From Methylopumilus sp026399645 (GTDB taxonomy: Bacteria > Pseudomonadota > Gammaproteobacteria > Burkholderiales > Methylophilaceae), in assembly GCF_965184065.1 (NCBI RefSeq), contig NZ_OZ239098.1: DNA of 64,000 bases, one strand, 5' to 3'. The notes under the pieces were generated by a model. It was not told where the DNA came from and searched no databases. It saw only the letters and a list, made by a program, of their open reading frames with translations. Below, one piece after another: positions 1-6,548 of the stretch (positions are counted from its first letter, which is position 1; the number at the start of each line of letters is the position of its first letter). The position numbers were made by a program, and so were the translations under genes.

Positions 1-18
1 ATGAATCGCAAATAAAAA

Positions 19-47
19 ATAAAGCCTCTCGAAAGTGGCTTTTTTTA
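19..47. terminator. Bidirectional terminator hairpin
   Basis: An AAAGCC/GGCTTT stem with one internal mismatch and a CGAA loop is followed by a T run on the plus strand and by an AT-rich U-like run on the minus strand. It can end the minus-strand small genes that follow. The same stem type recurs at about 6930, 10810 and 58385. Confidence 0.6.
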
Positions 48-98
48 TCTGTGGTGTGCTAAAGAAGTTTCAAAGCCTTTGACGCTTGGTTTAATTAA

Positions 99-257
99 TT
101 AATCTTGAAATTGCGCTCTTAGTTTAATCAGATTCTCTCTCCACTCAGCAAGACATTCATCTCTCAAATACCAATAATTGAGTTCATTAGCTTCGTATTG
201 CTTATAGTCAAAAACTGATGATTTAGCTGTTGAAGTTAGATTTTCAATATCACTCAT
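99..257 (-). CDS. Small hypothetical protein, 52 aa
   Basis: This is an open frame from ATG to TAA with an AGGGA-like ribosome site just upstream. The product begins MSDIENLTS and is acidic at the start, with an aromatic centre (YWYLRDECLAEW) and a charged amphipathic tail. I do not recognise a family. It lies directly downstream of, and on the same strand as, another small gene with a 9-base gap, so the two are probably co-transcribed toward the hairpin near position 30. It could be a spurious frame, but the codon use and ribosome site favour a real small gene. Confidence 0.45.
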   Translation of the reverse strand: MSDIENLTSTAKSSVFDYKQYEANELNYWYLRDECLAEWRENLIKLRAQFQD

Positions 258-266
258 AATAGATCC

Positions 267-434
267 CTATGACTTCTTTTTGCCTTTGTTAAAGTGTCGA
301 TATAAACGATTAATACTTACTGCCCATATAGCTAATACATTTAATGTCATAGGATCTAAATTGCTTAAATTAAAATAAACAGCAAGACCCCAAAGAATAC
401 CAATGATTGCATTTACATTTTGTTCTTTAAACAT
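267..434 (-). CDS. Small single-pass membrane protein, 55 aa
   Basis: The reading frame starts at ATG (MFKEQNVNAI) and ends in TAG. Residues 9-24 and 32-43 are hydrophobic, and the C-terminus is strongly basic (RHFNKGKKKS), which suggests a small inner-membrane protein with a cytoplasmic basic tail. I do not recognise the family. It sits between the H1-like gene upstream and another 52-residue gene downstream on the same strand, giving a compact run of three small minus-strand genes. Confidence 0.45.
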   Translation of the reverse strand: MFKEQNVNAIIGILWGLAVYFNLSNLDPMTLNVLAIWAVSINRLYRHFNKGKKKS

Positions 435-450
435 TTAATAAACCTTTCAT

Positions 451-825
451 TTAGTTTTGTATGGCTGGGTTTTTAACTGGCGTAGTTTTTTTAATTCTTT
501 TAGCCCTTGGTTTTGCTTTAGTGCTGAGTTTTGTTTTGGCTTTCGCTTTAACTGGAGCCGCAACACTTAATTTTTTAGCAATGCCGCCGAGAGACGATGC
601 TAATGATTTAGCAAGCTTTTCTGCCTCAGCCTTTCTTTTCTTTTGTATCGCTTTATCGCCACTCTTGATTGCGTTAATAGATGCTTTTTGATGTGATTGC
701 ATTTCCGACCTTAGGAATGCATCTAATGCTTTAGCGATATTATTTATCTTCTTATTGTTAGAAGGTTTGGTTTTACTCTTTATTGCTACGGTCTTTTTTA
801 CTACTTTTTTTGAATTTTTTTTCAT
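451..825 (-). CDS. Histone H1-like lysine/alanine-rich protein
   Basis: The product is 124 residues and extremely rich in Lys and Ala. A basic N-terminus (MKKNSKKVVKKTV) leads into an amphipathic central helix, about residues 28-85, and a C-terminal tail of AKAKTK and KAKPRAK repeats ending in KKTTPVK. Such composition is typical of bacterial H1-like nucleoid proteins, which bind DNA without sequence specificity. That role is an inference from composition. I chose the inner ATG because a GGGGGAGG ribosome site lies 8 bases before it; an open extension upstream to position 873 lacks one. It heads the minus-strand run of small genes. Confidence 0.7.
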   Translation of the reverse strand: MKKNSKKVVKKTVAIKSKTKPSNNKKINNIAKALDAFLRSEMQSHQKASINAIKSGDKAIQKKRKAEAEKLAKSLASSLGGIAKKLSVAAPVKAKAKTKLSTKAKPRAKRIKKTTPVKNPAIQN

Positions 826-926
826 GGCTTTACCTCCCCCTGAGGATAAAAAGACTTTATTAATAAATGTCATACTAATGTCGCAATAAAAGTGTAGGGG
901 AATATTTACAAAAAAACAATAGCGCT

Positions 927-995
927 TGCCACTTTTAAAGCACTAAATTTTAGATTTGATTGACGAATATCCATCTCATTTAATATCATGAGTGT
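927..995 (-). pseudogene. Possible relic of the 3' end of a PAS regulator gene
   Basis: Positions 927-951 are identical over 25 bases to 46382-46406, which overlaps the stop codon of the HTH-PAS regulator gene at 46398-47099. On the minus strand the similarity continues upstream as CGTCAAT and an ending resembling RQSNLKF against RQFSLKI. No open gene remains here. I read it as a decayed paralog fragment; a shared regulatory element is the alternative. Confidence 0.3.
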
Positions 996-1041
996 GCTTT
1001 TCATATAGGTCTCTGTAGTCAAGCATTACAAGTTCGCATTT

Positions 1042-1065
1042 AGCCCCAGCAATGGGGCTTTTTTT
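1042..1065 (+). terminator. Rho-independent terminator
   Basis: AGCCCC/GGGGCT stem with a short loop followed by seven T residues on the plus strand. No plus-strand gene lies directly upstream in 874-1041, so it may terminate an unseen small RNA or simply block read-through toward the small gene at 1139. Confidence 0.6.
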
Positions 1066-1138
1066 CGTCTGTAATATTTGCTTCATATTGAGTCTTTAAT
1101 ATAGCTGAACACTAAAAAATATTACAAAGGTTTAAGGT

Positions 1139-1321
1139 ATGAATAAAAAAGGTTTTTATGATTATTTGAAACAACAAGCAGGCGAGGGCATTCACTATAT
1201 ATATTGCGCTTATTGTAAGGTCGATGCAGATTATATTGGCGACCGATTAGAAAGACATTTACCTTCTTGTGAATATCGTATTACTAAACAAAAGCTATTA
1301 GAAGAAAACTACTCTTTCTAA
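1139..1321 (+). CDS. Mini zinc-finger protein (CxxC...HxxxxC), paralog 1
   Basis: This 60-residue protein has a putative metal-binding core: CAYC near residue 23, then ERHLPSCEYR near residue 40. The CxxC, the His and the last Cys are spaced as in the products of 1549-1731 and 6147-6377, so the three form a paralogous family. Short zinc fingers of this kind usually mediate protein or nucleic-acid contacts; here that is inference. The start ATG follows an A-rich leader (TTTAAGGT) with an AAGG ribosome site. No neighbour suggests a pathway. Confidence 0.6.
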   Translation: MNKKGFYDYLKQQAGEGIHYIYCAYCKVDADYIGDRLERHLPSCEYRITKQKLLEENYSF

Positions 1322-1399
1322 ATTCAATTCGCCATTTACGCTTAATTAATTAAGCAGTTTATAAAAATTTCTATGACAGAAAAAGTTAAATCAATTTTT

Positions 1400-1433
1400 T
1401 TGTCATAAATCTTTTATATTCCTAGTGTTAAAT
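1400..1433 (+). promoter_or_regulatory. Pho-box-like promoter
   Basis: Positions 1400-1419 closely match the enterobacterial Pho box (two TGTCA-type half sites 11 bases apart), and a TTAAAT -10-like hexamer follows after 8 bases. An almost identical module with identical spacing lies at 2356-2389. PhoB control is inferred from this similarity. Confidence 0.5.
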
Positions 1434-1484
1434 TCTCCTGAAGCTATGAGCTTCTCCTAAAAAAATCTTTACTTATGTGTTTAA

Positions 1485-1512
1485 TAACCCCTGCCTAAAC
1501 ATTAAGGGGTTA
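1485..1512 (+). promoter_or_regulatory. Leader hairpin before the small zinc-finger gene
   Basis: TAACCCC and GGGGTTA arms flank a loop in the 5' leader of the gene at 1549. The 3' arm and following bases (AAGGGGTTATGCCTT) recur at 2460-2474 ahead of the next plus-strand gene, so the leaders appear related. Confidence 0.45.
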
Positions 1513-1548
1513 TGCCTTTGCTGAAGGTTAACTTAAAGGAGTATTTAA

Positions 1549-1731
1549 ATGAGCAAACCCATATCAAATACAAACACCCCTAATGCTAAATGTTCTTTTT
1601 GTGGCATTGATACTGAAATTAGCAATAAATTAGATCGTCATCTGCCTAGTTGCGAATATAGAAAAAATACCGAGCATTATATTGAAAAGATTGATCCACA
1701 TTTTGATTTTCATAATTGGACAGAAGACTAA
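1549..1731 (+). CDS. Mini zinc-finger protein (CxxC...HxxxxC), paralog 2
   Basis: The 60-residue product has CSFC near residue 16 and LDRHLPSCEYR near residue 33, nearly the same core as the protein encoded at 1139-1321. N- and C-terminal parts differ, and the tail is acidic and aromatic (DFHNWTED). A strong AAAGGAG ribosome site lies 8 bases before the ATG. The Pho-box-like promoter at 1400 and the hairpin leader at 1485 suggest expression under phosphate limitation, which the sequence suggests but does not prove. Confidence 0.65.
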   Translation: MSKPISNTNTPNAKCSFCGIDTEISNKLDRHLPSCEYRKNTEHYIEKIDPHFDFHNWTED

Positions 1732-1780
1732 TTCACTCTGGAATTATTCAAAAAGATAGAAAAATTATTATTTGGGGCAA

Positions 1781-1816
1781 TAAAAAACCCATTTAATCAG
1801 AACTCCATTAAATGGG
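1781..1816 (-). terminator. Minus-strand terminator
   Basis: A ten-base perfect stem (CCCATTTAAT / ATTAAATGGG, 1788-1797 and 1807-1816) is followed by a six-base T run when read on the minus strand. It ends the gene at 1908-2228. Confidence 0.65.
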
Positions 1817-1907
1817 CGGTAGACTAAAACGCAATTTGCAGTAGTTCTTTTAGGAGAAACTACAATGCCACTTTAGACAAACACTGTTAAATAAATATGA
1901 CAAAAAG

Positions 1908-2228
1908 TTAATTAGGTTTTATTTTCATACGGTTTATTTTTATACAAACTTCACTTTCAGACGCTTGAATCATCCCTGTAAGATCTTTAGCATGAAAGTC
2001 CGCTTCATCTAAAGCATTCCTTGCCTCACCAAGGGCCTTGCAAGCAAGTAACTTATCCCCATTATTCAATGCAATCACAGCTAGGTTCTCTAATCGAAGA
2101 CTGTGTTCTAACTCAAAGTGGGAATCAAGCATTTTTATGTAAAAATATACGGCTGTTCCAATAGCTAAAAGCGTTACCCCAATCAATATTAAATTGATTC
2201 TTTTTAGTTTCTTTCTTTTCATTTTCAT
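1908..2228 (-). CDS. Signal-anchored hypothetical protein
   Basis: The product is about 106 residues, with a strongly basic N-terminus (MKMKRKKLKR), one membrane segment (about residues 11-32) and a soluble domain that probably faces the periplasm. That domain carries a helical stretch (ALNNGDKLLACKALGEARNA) reminiscent of one tetratricopeptide-like helix pair; the similarity is weak. I chose the inner ATG because it gives a clean positive-inside anchor and follows AAAGGG; the frame stays open to position 2273. A hairpin terminator follows. No family recognised. Confidence 0.5.
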   Translation of the reverse strand: MKMKRKKLKRINLILIGVTLLAIGTAVYFYIKMLDSHFELEHSLRLENLAVIALNNGDKLLACKALGEARNALDEADFHAKDLTGMIQASESEVCIKINRMKIKPN

Positions 2229-2355
2229 AATGATCGTACGCCCTTTAATTTTAGATAGAATCATTCTAATCATTCAATATGAAGTAGATGTTATCTTTGA
2301 GTTAAATATTTATTACATAGAAGCATTTCAAATTTATTAGTAGAGGTATTCATCT

Positions 2356-2389
2356 TTGTCATAAAAGTTTTATATTAATCGTGTTTAAT
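2356..2389 (+). promoter_or_regulatory. Pho-box-like promoter, second copy
   Basis: TTGTCATAAA followed by GTTTTATAT resembles a Pho box, with a TTTAAT hexamer 8 bases downstream. Both sequence and spacing match the module at 1400-1433. It precedes the HTH gene at 2484. Confidence 0.5.
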
Positions 2390-2409
2390 AAATTTAGATT
2401 TCGTAATAC

Positions 2410-2478
2410 GCCTTAACATAACCTTCCTAAAGGTTAGCATTTAATAGGCCCTGAATTTTTAAAGGGGTTATGCCTTAA
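2410..2478 (+). promoter_or_regulatory. Structured leader related to those at 1485 and 19158
   Basis: An ACCTT/AAGGT hairpin near 2420-2436 is followed by a CATTTAATAGGCCC stretch and an AAGGGGTTATGCCTT block. The first part resembles the leader at about 19135-19165 and the last block matches 1502-1516. No known riboswitch class is recognised. Confidence 0.35.
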
Positions 2479-2483
2479 TTTTA

Positions 2484-2861
2484 ATGAAAGACTTACAATA
2501 CAATTTTGCGCTTCTTAAAAGGACGCGTGAAGATAAACACATGAGCAAGCTCGAAATGGCCCATCAACTATGCTTGTCTGTAAATCAAATTGATTCCATT
2601 GAAGAGAATAGCCATAGATACTTTCCGGCAGAATCTATAAAGTTTGCAGCTGTCAAAAAATATGCCTTGGCACTTCATTTAGACTTAAACCAGGTGATAA
2701 TAAATAAGGAAGATGAAGTAGTTCCATTGAATCCCCTCATTTTAGTCCCCGTATTACTCTCAAAAGCAAAGCATAAGATTAAAAAAGGCACTTATAGAAA
2801 TAAAGCCATTTTCTTAAGAAAAGCATGGCAAGACTTACTGCTTAGATTGCTTAAAAATTAA
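2484..2861 (+). CDS. RodZ-type helix-turn-helix protein
   Basis: This 125-residue protein has an N-terminal HTH of the type seen in RodZ and related proteins, about residues 8-72: LKRTREDKHMS, then a turn (LSVNQIDSIEE) and a YALALHLDLNQVI ending. The rest is a short hydrophobic and basic tail with no clear membrane anchor or long periplasmic domain, so it is not a full RodZ. It probably binds DNA. The ATG follows an AAAGGGG block 17 bases upstream, part of a structured leader with a Pho-box-like promoter. A related small HTH protein is encoded at 45973-46233. Confidence 0.6.
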   Translation: MKDLQYNFALLKRTREDKHMSKLEMAHQLCLSVNQIDSIEENSHRYFPAESIKFAAVKKYALALHLDLNQVIINKEDEVVPLNPLILVPVLLSKAKHKIKKGTYRNKAIFLRKAWQDLLLRLLKN

Positions 2862-2925
2862 TCGAATGACAATTTCCCATATAAATCATAGTGGTTTTAT
2901 AGTTATCAAAAATTTACACACAGAC

Positions 2926-2948
2926 TTATCCACAGATTTTGTGGATAT
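2926..2948. promoter_or_regulatory. Inverted pair of DnaA boxes
   Basis: TTATCCACA (2926-2934) and its near-inverse TGTGGATAT (2940-2948) lie five bases apart in an AT-rich gap, with TTTACACACA just before. Perfect and one-mismatch DnaA boxes in this arrangement are typical of replication origins, DnaA-titrating sites or DnaA-regulated promoters. No dnaA, dnaN or replication initiator gene lies nearby. Confidence 0.55.
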
Positions 2949-3096
2949 AGGTATTCAAACGAATATTAATCCTTTGTCATAATTCTAAAGAGCTTTTTAG
3001 CCCCGTAATCAAGACTTCATAATTCTTTCTCTAAAACATCACAATTCATTACTAATATAGGTATTGCTGACTAATTAACTTTAAAGGCTCCTACCT

Positions 3097-3489
3097 ATGA
3101 CAACCCTTGCTGAAATACTACTCAATTCCAAAAGAAAATTCTTTAACAATGTGATCCGTCAGGAATTAGATCATTTCCCAATATCACCAAAACTGATTCA
3201 AGAAATCGATGATGTATATACGCTTGATTTTTTAGATCCAAGCTTTAAAGATCTCGAGAAGATTAAACAACCTACACCATATATGATTGTTGAAATGATG
3301 GAAGAGTGGGTAGCGGTTTCTAATCTAGATGATTACTTGTATGACAACTATCCAAAAGACTGGTCAGCCATACAAGATATTATTTTCTTTAACTTAAGAG
3401 ATGAGTTATTGAATGCACATCATACCTTTCATCAAGAATCAAAATCCGAAGATGATTACGGATTAAATGAAATGGCTTTTTACTTCTAA
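3097..3489 (+). CDS. Hypothetical protein, tandem paralog A
   Basis: The 130-residue acidic, helical protein is homologous along its length to the next gene product: shared features include LAEILL/LAKLLI, KRKFF/KNKYF, EIDDVY/EIDEAY, DWSAIQD/DWVAIQD and ELLNAHH/ELMNAHY. No signal peptide or membrane segment is visible and I do not recognise the family. The ATG follows AAAGGCTCCTACC. The protein carries a C-terminal extension (SEDDYGLNEMAFYF) absent from its twin. The pair plausibly arose by tandem duplication and may form a heteromer, but that is inference. Confidence 0.65.
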   Translation: MTTLAEILLNSKRKFFNNVIRQELDHFPISPKLIQEIDDVYTLDFLDPSFKDLEKIKQPTPYMIVEMMEEWVAVSNLDDYLYDNYPKDWSAIQDIIFFNLRDELLNAHHTFHQESKSEDDYGLNEMAFYF

Positions 3490-3831
3490 GTGGAGTCTTT
3501 AGCCAAACTTCTAATCAAGCATAAAAATAAATACTTCATGCGAGAGTTAGAGGGCGAGCTATCTGAGTTCAAGGCTTCAAAGAAATTGATGAAAGAAATC
3601 GATGAAGCCTACTCAAAAGATTTGTTAGAAAAATGTTTTAGTGGACTTGAGCATAAGAAACAGTTCTCTCAAAAAAGTGCAGATCTTATGATTGAGCTTT
3701 GGTTTGATCTATCAGGTTTTCAGAAATACATTCAAAAAAATTATAGTGATGATTGGGTAGCTATTCAGGACGTGATTCATCTTAATTTAAGTGAAGAGCT
3801 CATGAATGCGCATTATGATATTCATAATTAA
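3490..3831 (+). CDS. Hypothetical protein, tandem paralog B (GTG start)
   Basis: The 113-residue product is the diverged twin of the protein encoded at 3097-3489, with the same order of conserved blocks ending in NLSEELMNAHYDIHN. The frame opens with GTG directly after the TAA of the first gene (TAAGTG), with no separate Shine-Dalgarno sequence, so translation is probably coupled to the upstream gene. A later in-frame ATG (MRELEG) exists but would remove the conserved N-terminal block. The function is unknown. Confidence 0.6.
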   Translation: MESLAKLLIKHKNKYFMRELEGELSEFKASKKLMKEIDEAYSKDLLEKCFSGLEHKKQFSQKSADLMIELWFDLSGFQKYIQKNYSDDWVAIQDVIHLNLSEELMNAHYDIHN

Positions 3832-3869
3832 ATGAATTAAGTCATTTGTTTTTATTTTATAATGATTAA

Positions 3870-4724
3870 ATGGAATTACAGTTCTTAGATAGCATAGAAA
3901 TACTAGCTCATCGCTTGGGCACTTCTATGACTTCACTCTTTAAGATCACAGCTATTATTGTGATCGCTCTTATTTTAACTAACCTTATTCGTCGCGCAAT
4001 TAACTTGTTTAGTTATGAGATAGCCAAGAATTCCTCAGGACGCGATGCTGCAACAAGGGTAAATACTCTAGGCCGAGTTTTTAGATATATCGCATCTGTT
4101 ACCGTTTACTTAATCGCTTTTATGCTGATCTTAAGTGAATTGAAGATTAATATCGCTCCCATCTTAGGTGCTGCAGGTATTGTTGGTATAGCGATTGGAT
4201 TTGGCGCACAGTCTTTAGTTAAAGATTATGTAGGTGGTTTATTTATTCTGATCGAAGATCAAATAAGACAAGGTGATACGATAAAAGTTGAAGGTTACGA
4301 AGGCACTGTGGAGGAAATTACACTCCGCTATGTAAGACTCAGGGATTACGATGGATTTGTGCACTTTATTCCTAATGGACAAATTCGTATTGTCACCAAT
4401 ATGGGCCGAGATTTTTCATATGCAACATTTGATATTACATTAGGCTATGAAGTTAATCTCGATAAAGTAATTAAGCTTATGCAAGAGGCAAGTCATAGGT
4501 TAAGAAAGTCTCTAACATACAAAACTATAGTGCTATCTGATATTGAGATTTCTGGTATAGATCGTCTTAATGAATCTAATCTAGTAATTAAAGCTAGAAT
4601 TAAGACACAAGCTATGGAGCATTCAAATATTAAACGTGAATATTTACGCTTAATGAAGCTGGCATTTCAAAAGGCAAAAATTAAACCACCTTATGCTCAA
4701 ATTGTTGTGCATCGATCAAGGTAA
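3870..4724 (+). CDS. mscS: Small-conductance mechanosensitive channel, MscS family
   Basis: The protein (284 residues) has the MscS plan: about three transmembrane helices (residues 22-45, 68-90 and 95-125), with the pore-lining third helix GAAGIVGIAIGFGAQSLVKD, followed by a beta domain (GDTIKVEGYEGTVEEITLRY) and an alpha/beta C-terminal domain. Length is close to E. coli MscS. Such channels open under membrane tension and release solutes on osmotic downshock. It stands alone, 38 bases after the tandem paralogs, and has no strong ribosome site. The family call is firm; the exact subfamily is not. Confidence 0.93.
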   Translation: MELQFLDSIEILAHRLGTSMTSLFKITAIIVIALILTNLIRRAINLFSYEIAKNSSGRDAATRVNTLGRVFRYIASVTVYLIAFMLILSELKINIAPILGAAGIVGIAIGFGAQSLVKDYVGGLFILIEDQIRQGDTIKVEGYEGTVEEITLRYVRLRDYDGFVHFIPNGQIRIVTNMGRDFSYATFDITLGYEVNLDKVIKLMQEASHRLRKSLTYKTIVLSDIEISGIDRLNESNLVIKARIKTQAMEHSNIKREYLRLMKLAFQKAKIKPPYAQIVVHRSR

Positions 4725-4773
4725 TTAGCGTCAAAACTTTTAACGCTCGGTGTGCTTAGGCGTGCTAGAGAGC

Positions 4774-5463
4774 TTAATTACACTTCCAAATTGTAAATTC
4801 ATTTTCTGGACTATTTGGGGTAATTAAAACTGTAAATTGATTCGAGGTGGCTTGAGTTACTAAAATGCCATAGTCAATTAAAGAGTTTTTTGCTGCTAAT
4901 TTTTCGGCAGTTTCCCAAACATGCTCCAAATTTTTTACATATGTAAAAATATATGCATTAAGTTTATTTTTTACTTTGGGATCAATTCGAACCAAATGAA
5001 CATGCAGCTGATTTTGACTGCGGCGAGATTTTGGATTTACTGCTAAAGCTATTAAATCAGCCTCAATAATTTTTTTAGAGGTATCCCACGCAAATTGCCA
5101 GATTTCTTCTCGTCGCCTTATATCTTCAATCCCTGTTACCTCTGATCTAGGCATTGCCAAACCGTGAATAAAGTCGTTAGAACAACCACACATTTTGATG
5201 TCTCGTATAGCAACAAATTGTTCATTTTCAGACCAAACCTCAGTAGTATTTTTGCAGTCTCGAGGATTTCCACAGCTACTATCAATTCTAGGAGATACAC
5301 ATTGATTGCAATAATCTTGAGTTTTGGGATTTATGCATTGCGTGGCGATATTTAATAGGATATCGCTTCTAGAAATTTCTAGCGCAAAACTTGGATAAAT
5401 TGATCCAAGTAAAAGAACAAGAATGAGTTTTTGAAATTTTTTAATTATTTTTAAAGTTAGCAA
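4774..5463 (-). CDS. CDP-diacylglycerol pyrophosphatase-like protein (Cdh family)
   Basis: The 229-residue protein has a signal-like N-terminus (LILVLLLGSIYPSFALE) and a C-terminal half that matches Cdh: a MPRSEVTGIED block, LALAVNPKSRR with SQNQLHVH, and TSNQF. The HxH in QLHVHL is the HIT-like catalytic histidine pair expected for hydrolysis of CDP-diacylglycerol to phosphatidate and CMP. Residues 42-100 carry several cysteines (CNQC, CGNPRDC, CGC) that could form disulfides in the periplasm. It has no operon partners. Whether the natural substrate is CDP-diacylglycerol or another nucleotide diphosphate is unknown. Confidence 0.8.
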   Translation of the reverse strand: MLTLKIIKKFQKLILVLLLGSIYPSFALEISRSDILLNIATQCINPKTQDYCNQCVSPRIDSSCGNPRDCKNTTEVWSENEQFVAIRDIKMCGCSNDFIHGLAMPRSEVTGIEDIRRREEIWQFAWDTSKKIIEADLIALAVNPKSRRSQNQLHVHLVRIDPKVKNKLNAYIFTYVKNLEHVWETAEKLAAKNSLIDYGILVTQATSNQFTVLITPNSPENEFTIWKCN

Positions 5464-5549
5464 TTAATCTTTAATTAGCACGGTAATGATATAGGCAATC
5501 AGTATCGATTAGTCCCCACACTAAATTAACTCCGCCTAGCACCAAAAAG

Positions 5550-6059
5550 TCATTGACACGACCCAACTACTTTATCTTGCCCAAAGCAGTAAAGTGTGAG
5601 GATCTGGGTATAAGTCTTGTCTGAGTTTGGTGTGGTTGCCATTACTCCACGGACCAACAGATATTTACCTGAGCCACCGATGACTGGGATCATCGAGGTT
5701 CCGGTATCGGACTCCCGGCCCGCGACTGTGATAGAGCCATTCGCAAACGTTAGCGTCCATTGGCATTCACTAAACTTTCCGGGCAGCGTGCGAATACAGA
5801 AACCGCTATTCTTACCAATTGGCTCGTGTTTGCTATTTAATAATGGTTGATCGAAGACAAAGATATCACCTGGCGAATCGCCTGCTTTACCAAGGTCAAT
5901 CCATTGAGCGGTGCCACTGCGAGCGTCGGCAATAGTTATAAGGGTTGTTGGGTAATTGGGCAGAACCTCACTTTCTGTTTTCGCCTGGTTCTGAGCCCAC
6001 GCAGCTGTCCAAGTCATAGTGATCACAGCAACGATAGCGAGAATAATTGAGTGTGTCAC
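5550..6059 (-). CDS. Secreted allene-oxide-cyclase-like barrel protein
   Basis: The 169-residue protein has a Sec signal peptide ending near AWAQ and a beta-rich domain with the hallmarks of the allene oxide cyclase / dirigent-like barrel: GDIFVFDQPLL, IGKNSGFCIRT, CQWTLTFANGSITVAG and IPVIGGSGKYLLVRG. The start is GTG with GAGGG before it. The bacterial members I recall have no established reaction, so the role is unknown. This gene is clearly GC-richer than everything around it, and half a tRNA lies 20 bases upstream, suggesting acquisition by transfer. Confidence 0.75.
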   Translation of the reverse strand: MTHSIILAIVAVITMTWTAAWAQNQAKTESEVLPNYPTTLITIADARSGTAQWIDLGKAGDSPGDIFVFDQPLLNSKHEPIGKNSGFCIRTLPGKFSECQWTLTFANGSITVAGRESDTGTSMIPVIGGSGKYLLVRGVMATTPNSDKTYTQILTLYCFGQDKVVGSCQ

Positions 6060-6079
6060 GCGAGCCCTCTATGTATATT

Positions 6080-6117
6080 TTCGGAGTCCGCTGCTTGACC
6101 AGCTGAGCTAATCCCCC
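6080..6117 (-). tRNA. 5' half of a tRNA (fragment)
   Basis: Read on the minus strand, 38 bases fit tRNA positions 1-38: a GGGGGAT acceptor strand, TA, a D-arm GCTC/AAGC with an AGCTGGTC loop, an anticodon-stem strand GCGGA and a loop CTCCGAA (anticodon position CCG). The sequence that should form the 3' anticodon strand is absent, and no T-arm or acceptor complement follows. It is a truncated remnant, perhaps of an integration site. Confidence 0.5.
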
Positions 6118-6146
6118 AGAAAGTGATATTTTACAGTATTTGTGGG

Positions 6147-6377
6147 CTAGTCGGTTTCGTCTGCCCCTCGAATTTGATGCACATCAATATGTGACTTCTG
6201 CAATATGGTTTGTTTAAAAGTTTTTTCTTGTTCTTTTCGAAAAGTGCAATCTTCTTCGTGATTTTCAATGAGTCCGTTAATGGCTGTTGTTTCAATTTTG
6301 CAATAACTGCATCGATACTTATACATTTCACCTTCAATGTGTTCTTGAGGGTAATCAATCCAGAATTTAGGTTCCAC
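6147..6377 (-). CDS. Mini zinc-finger protein (CxxC...HxxxxC), paralog 3
   Basis: The 76-residue product contains YRCSYCKIET and ENHEEDCTFRKEQEK, the same CxxC, His and Cys spacing as the products at 1139-1321 and 1549-1731, here with a longer basic C-terminal tail. Translation appears to begin at GTG (VEPKFWIDYP). A frame open in another phase over the same bases starts with TTG and lacks the motif, so I discard it. The gene lies three bases after another small minus-strand gene, so it is probably the last gene of a three-gene unit. Confidence 0.6.
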   Translation of the reverse strand: MEPKFWIDYPQEHIEGEMYKYRCSYCKIETTAINGLIENHEEDCTFRKEQEKTFKQTILQKSHIDVHQIRGADETD

Positions 6378-6380
6378 AAA

Positions 6381-6548
6381 TTACTTTAAGTTTGATACAT
6401 GTGTAGGAGAGACACCCTGACACGTTATTTCTGCCGTCACTTTAGGCTTATGCCAATTCTGGCTCTTGAGGACTGATGAAGTACGTCCAGTATTCTTTGA
6501 AGCGAGTCTTAAAATGGGACGTTTAATTTTTATATGAATCACGGTCAT
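6381..6548 (-). CDS. Small basic hypothetical protein, 55 aa
   Basis: The frame starts at an ATG that overlaps the TGA of the upstream small gene (ATGA) and ends three bases before the start of the zinc-finger gene, an arrangement expected of an operon. The product (MTVIHIKIKRPILRLASKN...) is basic and has one cysteine. I do not recognise it. The coupling to neighbours is the main support; the sequence itself is not distinctive. Confidence 0.35.
   Translation of the reverse strand: MTVIHIKIKRPILRLASKNTGRTSSVLKSQNWHKPKVTAEITCQGVSPTHVSNLK

Noticed and set aside
461..691. Plus-strand 76-codon hydrophobic frame
   Set aside because: It is the antisense of the lysine/alanine-rich H1-like gene; the reverse complement of Lys and Ala codons naturally gives Phe, Leu and Cys.
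1851..1880. AGGAGAAACTACAATG followed by three codons and a stop
   Set aside because: It has a good ribosome site but encodes only MPL; probably chance next to a small hairpin.
2971..2990. Third Pho box (TTTGTCATAATTC)
   Set aside because: Only one half site matches; the second TGTCA-like half and the -10 spacing are absent.
6131..6379. 82-codon minus-strand frame overlapping the zinc-finger gene
   Set aside because: It begins with TTG, lacks any motif and covers the same bases as the CxxC...HxxxxC protein shared with two other loci.
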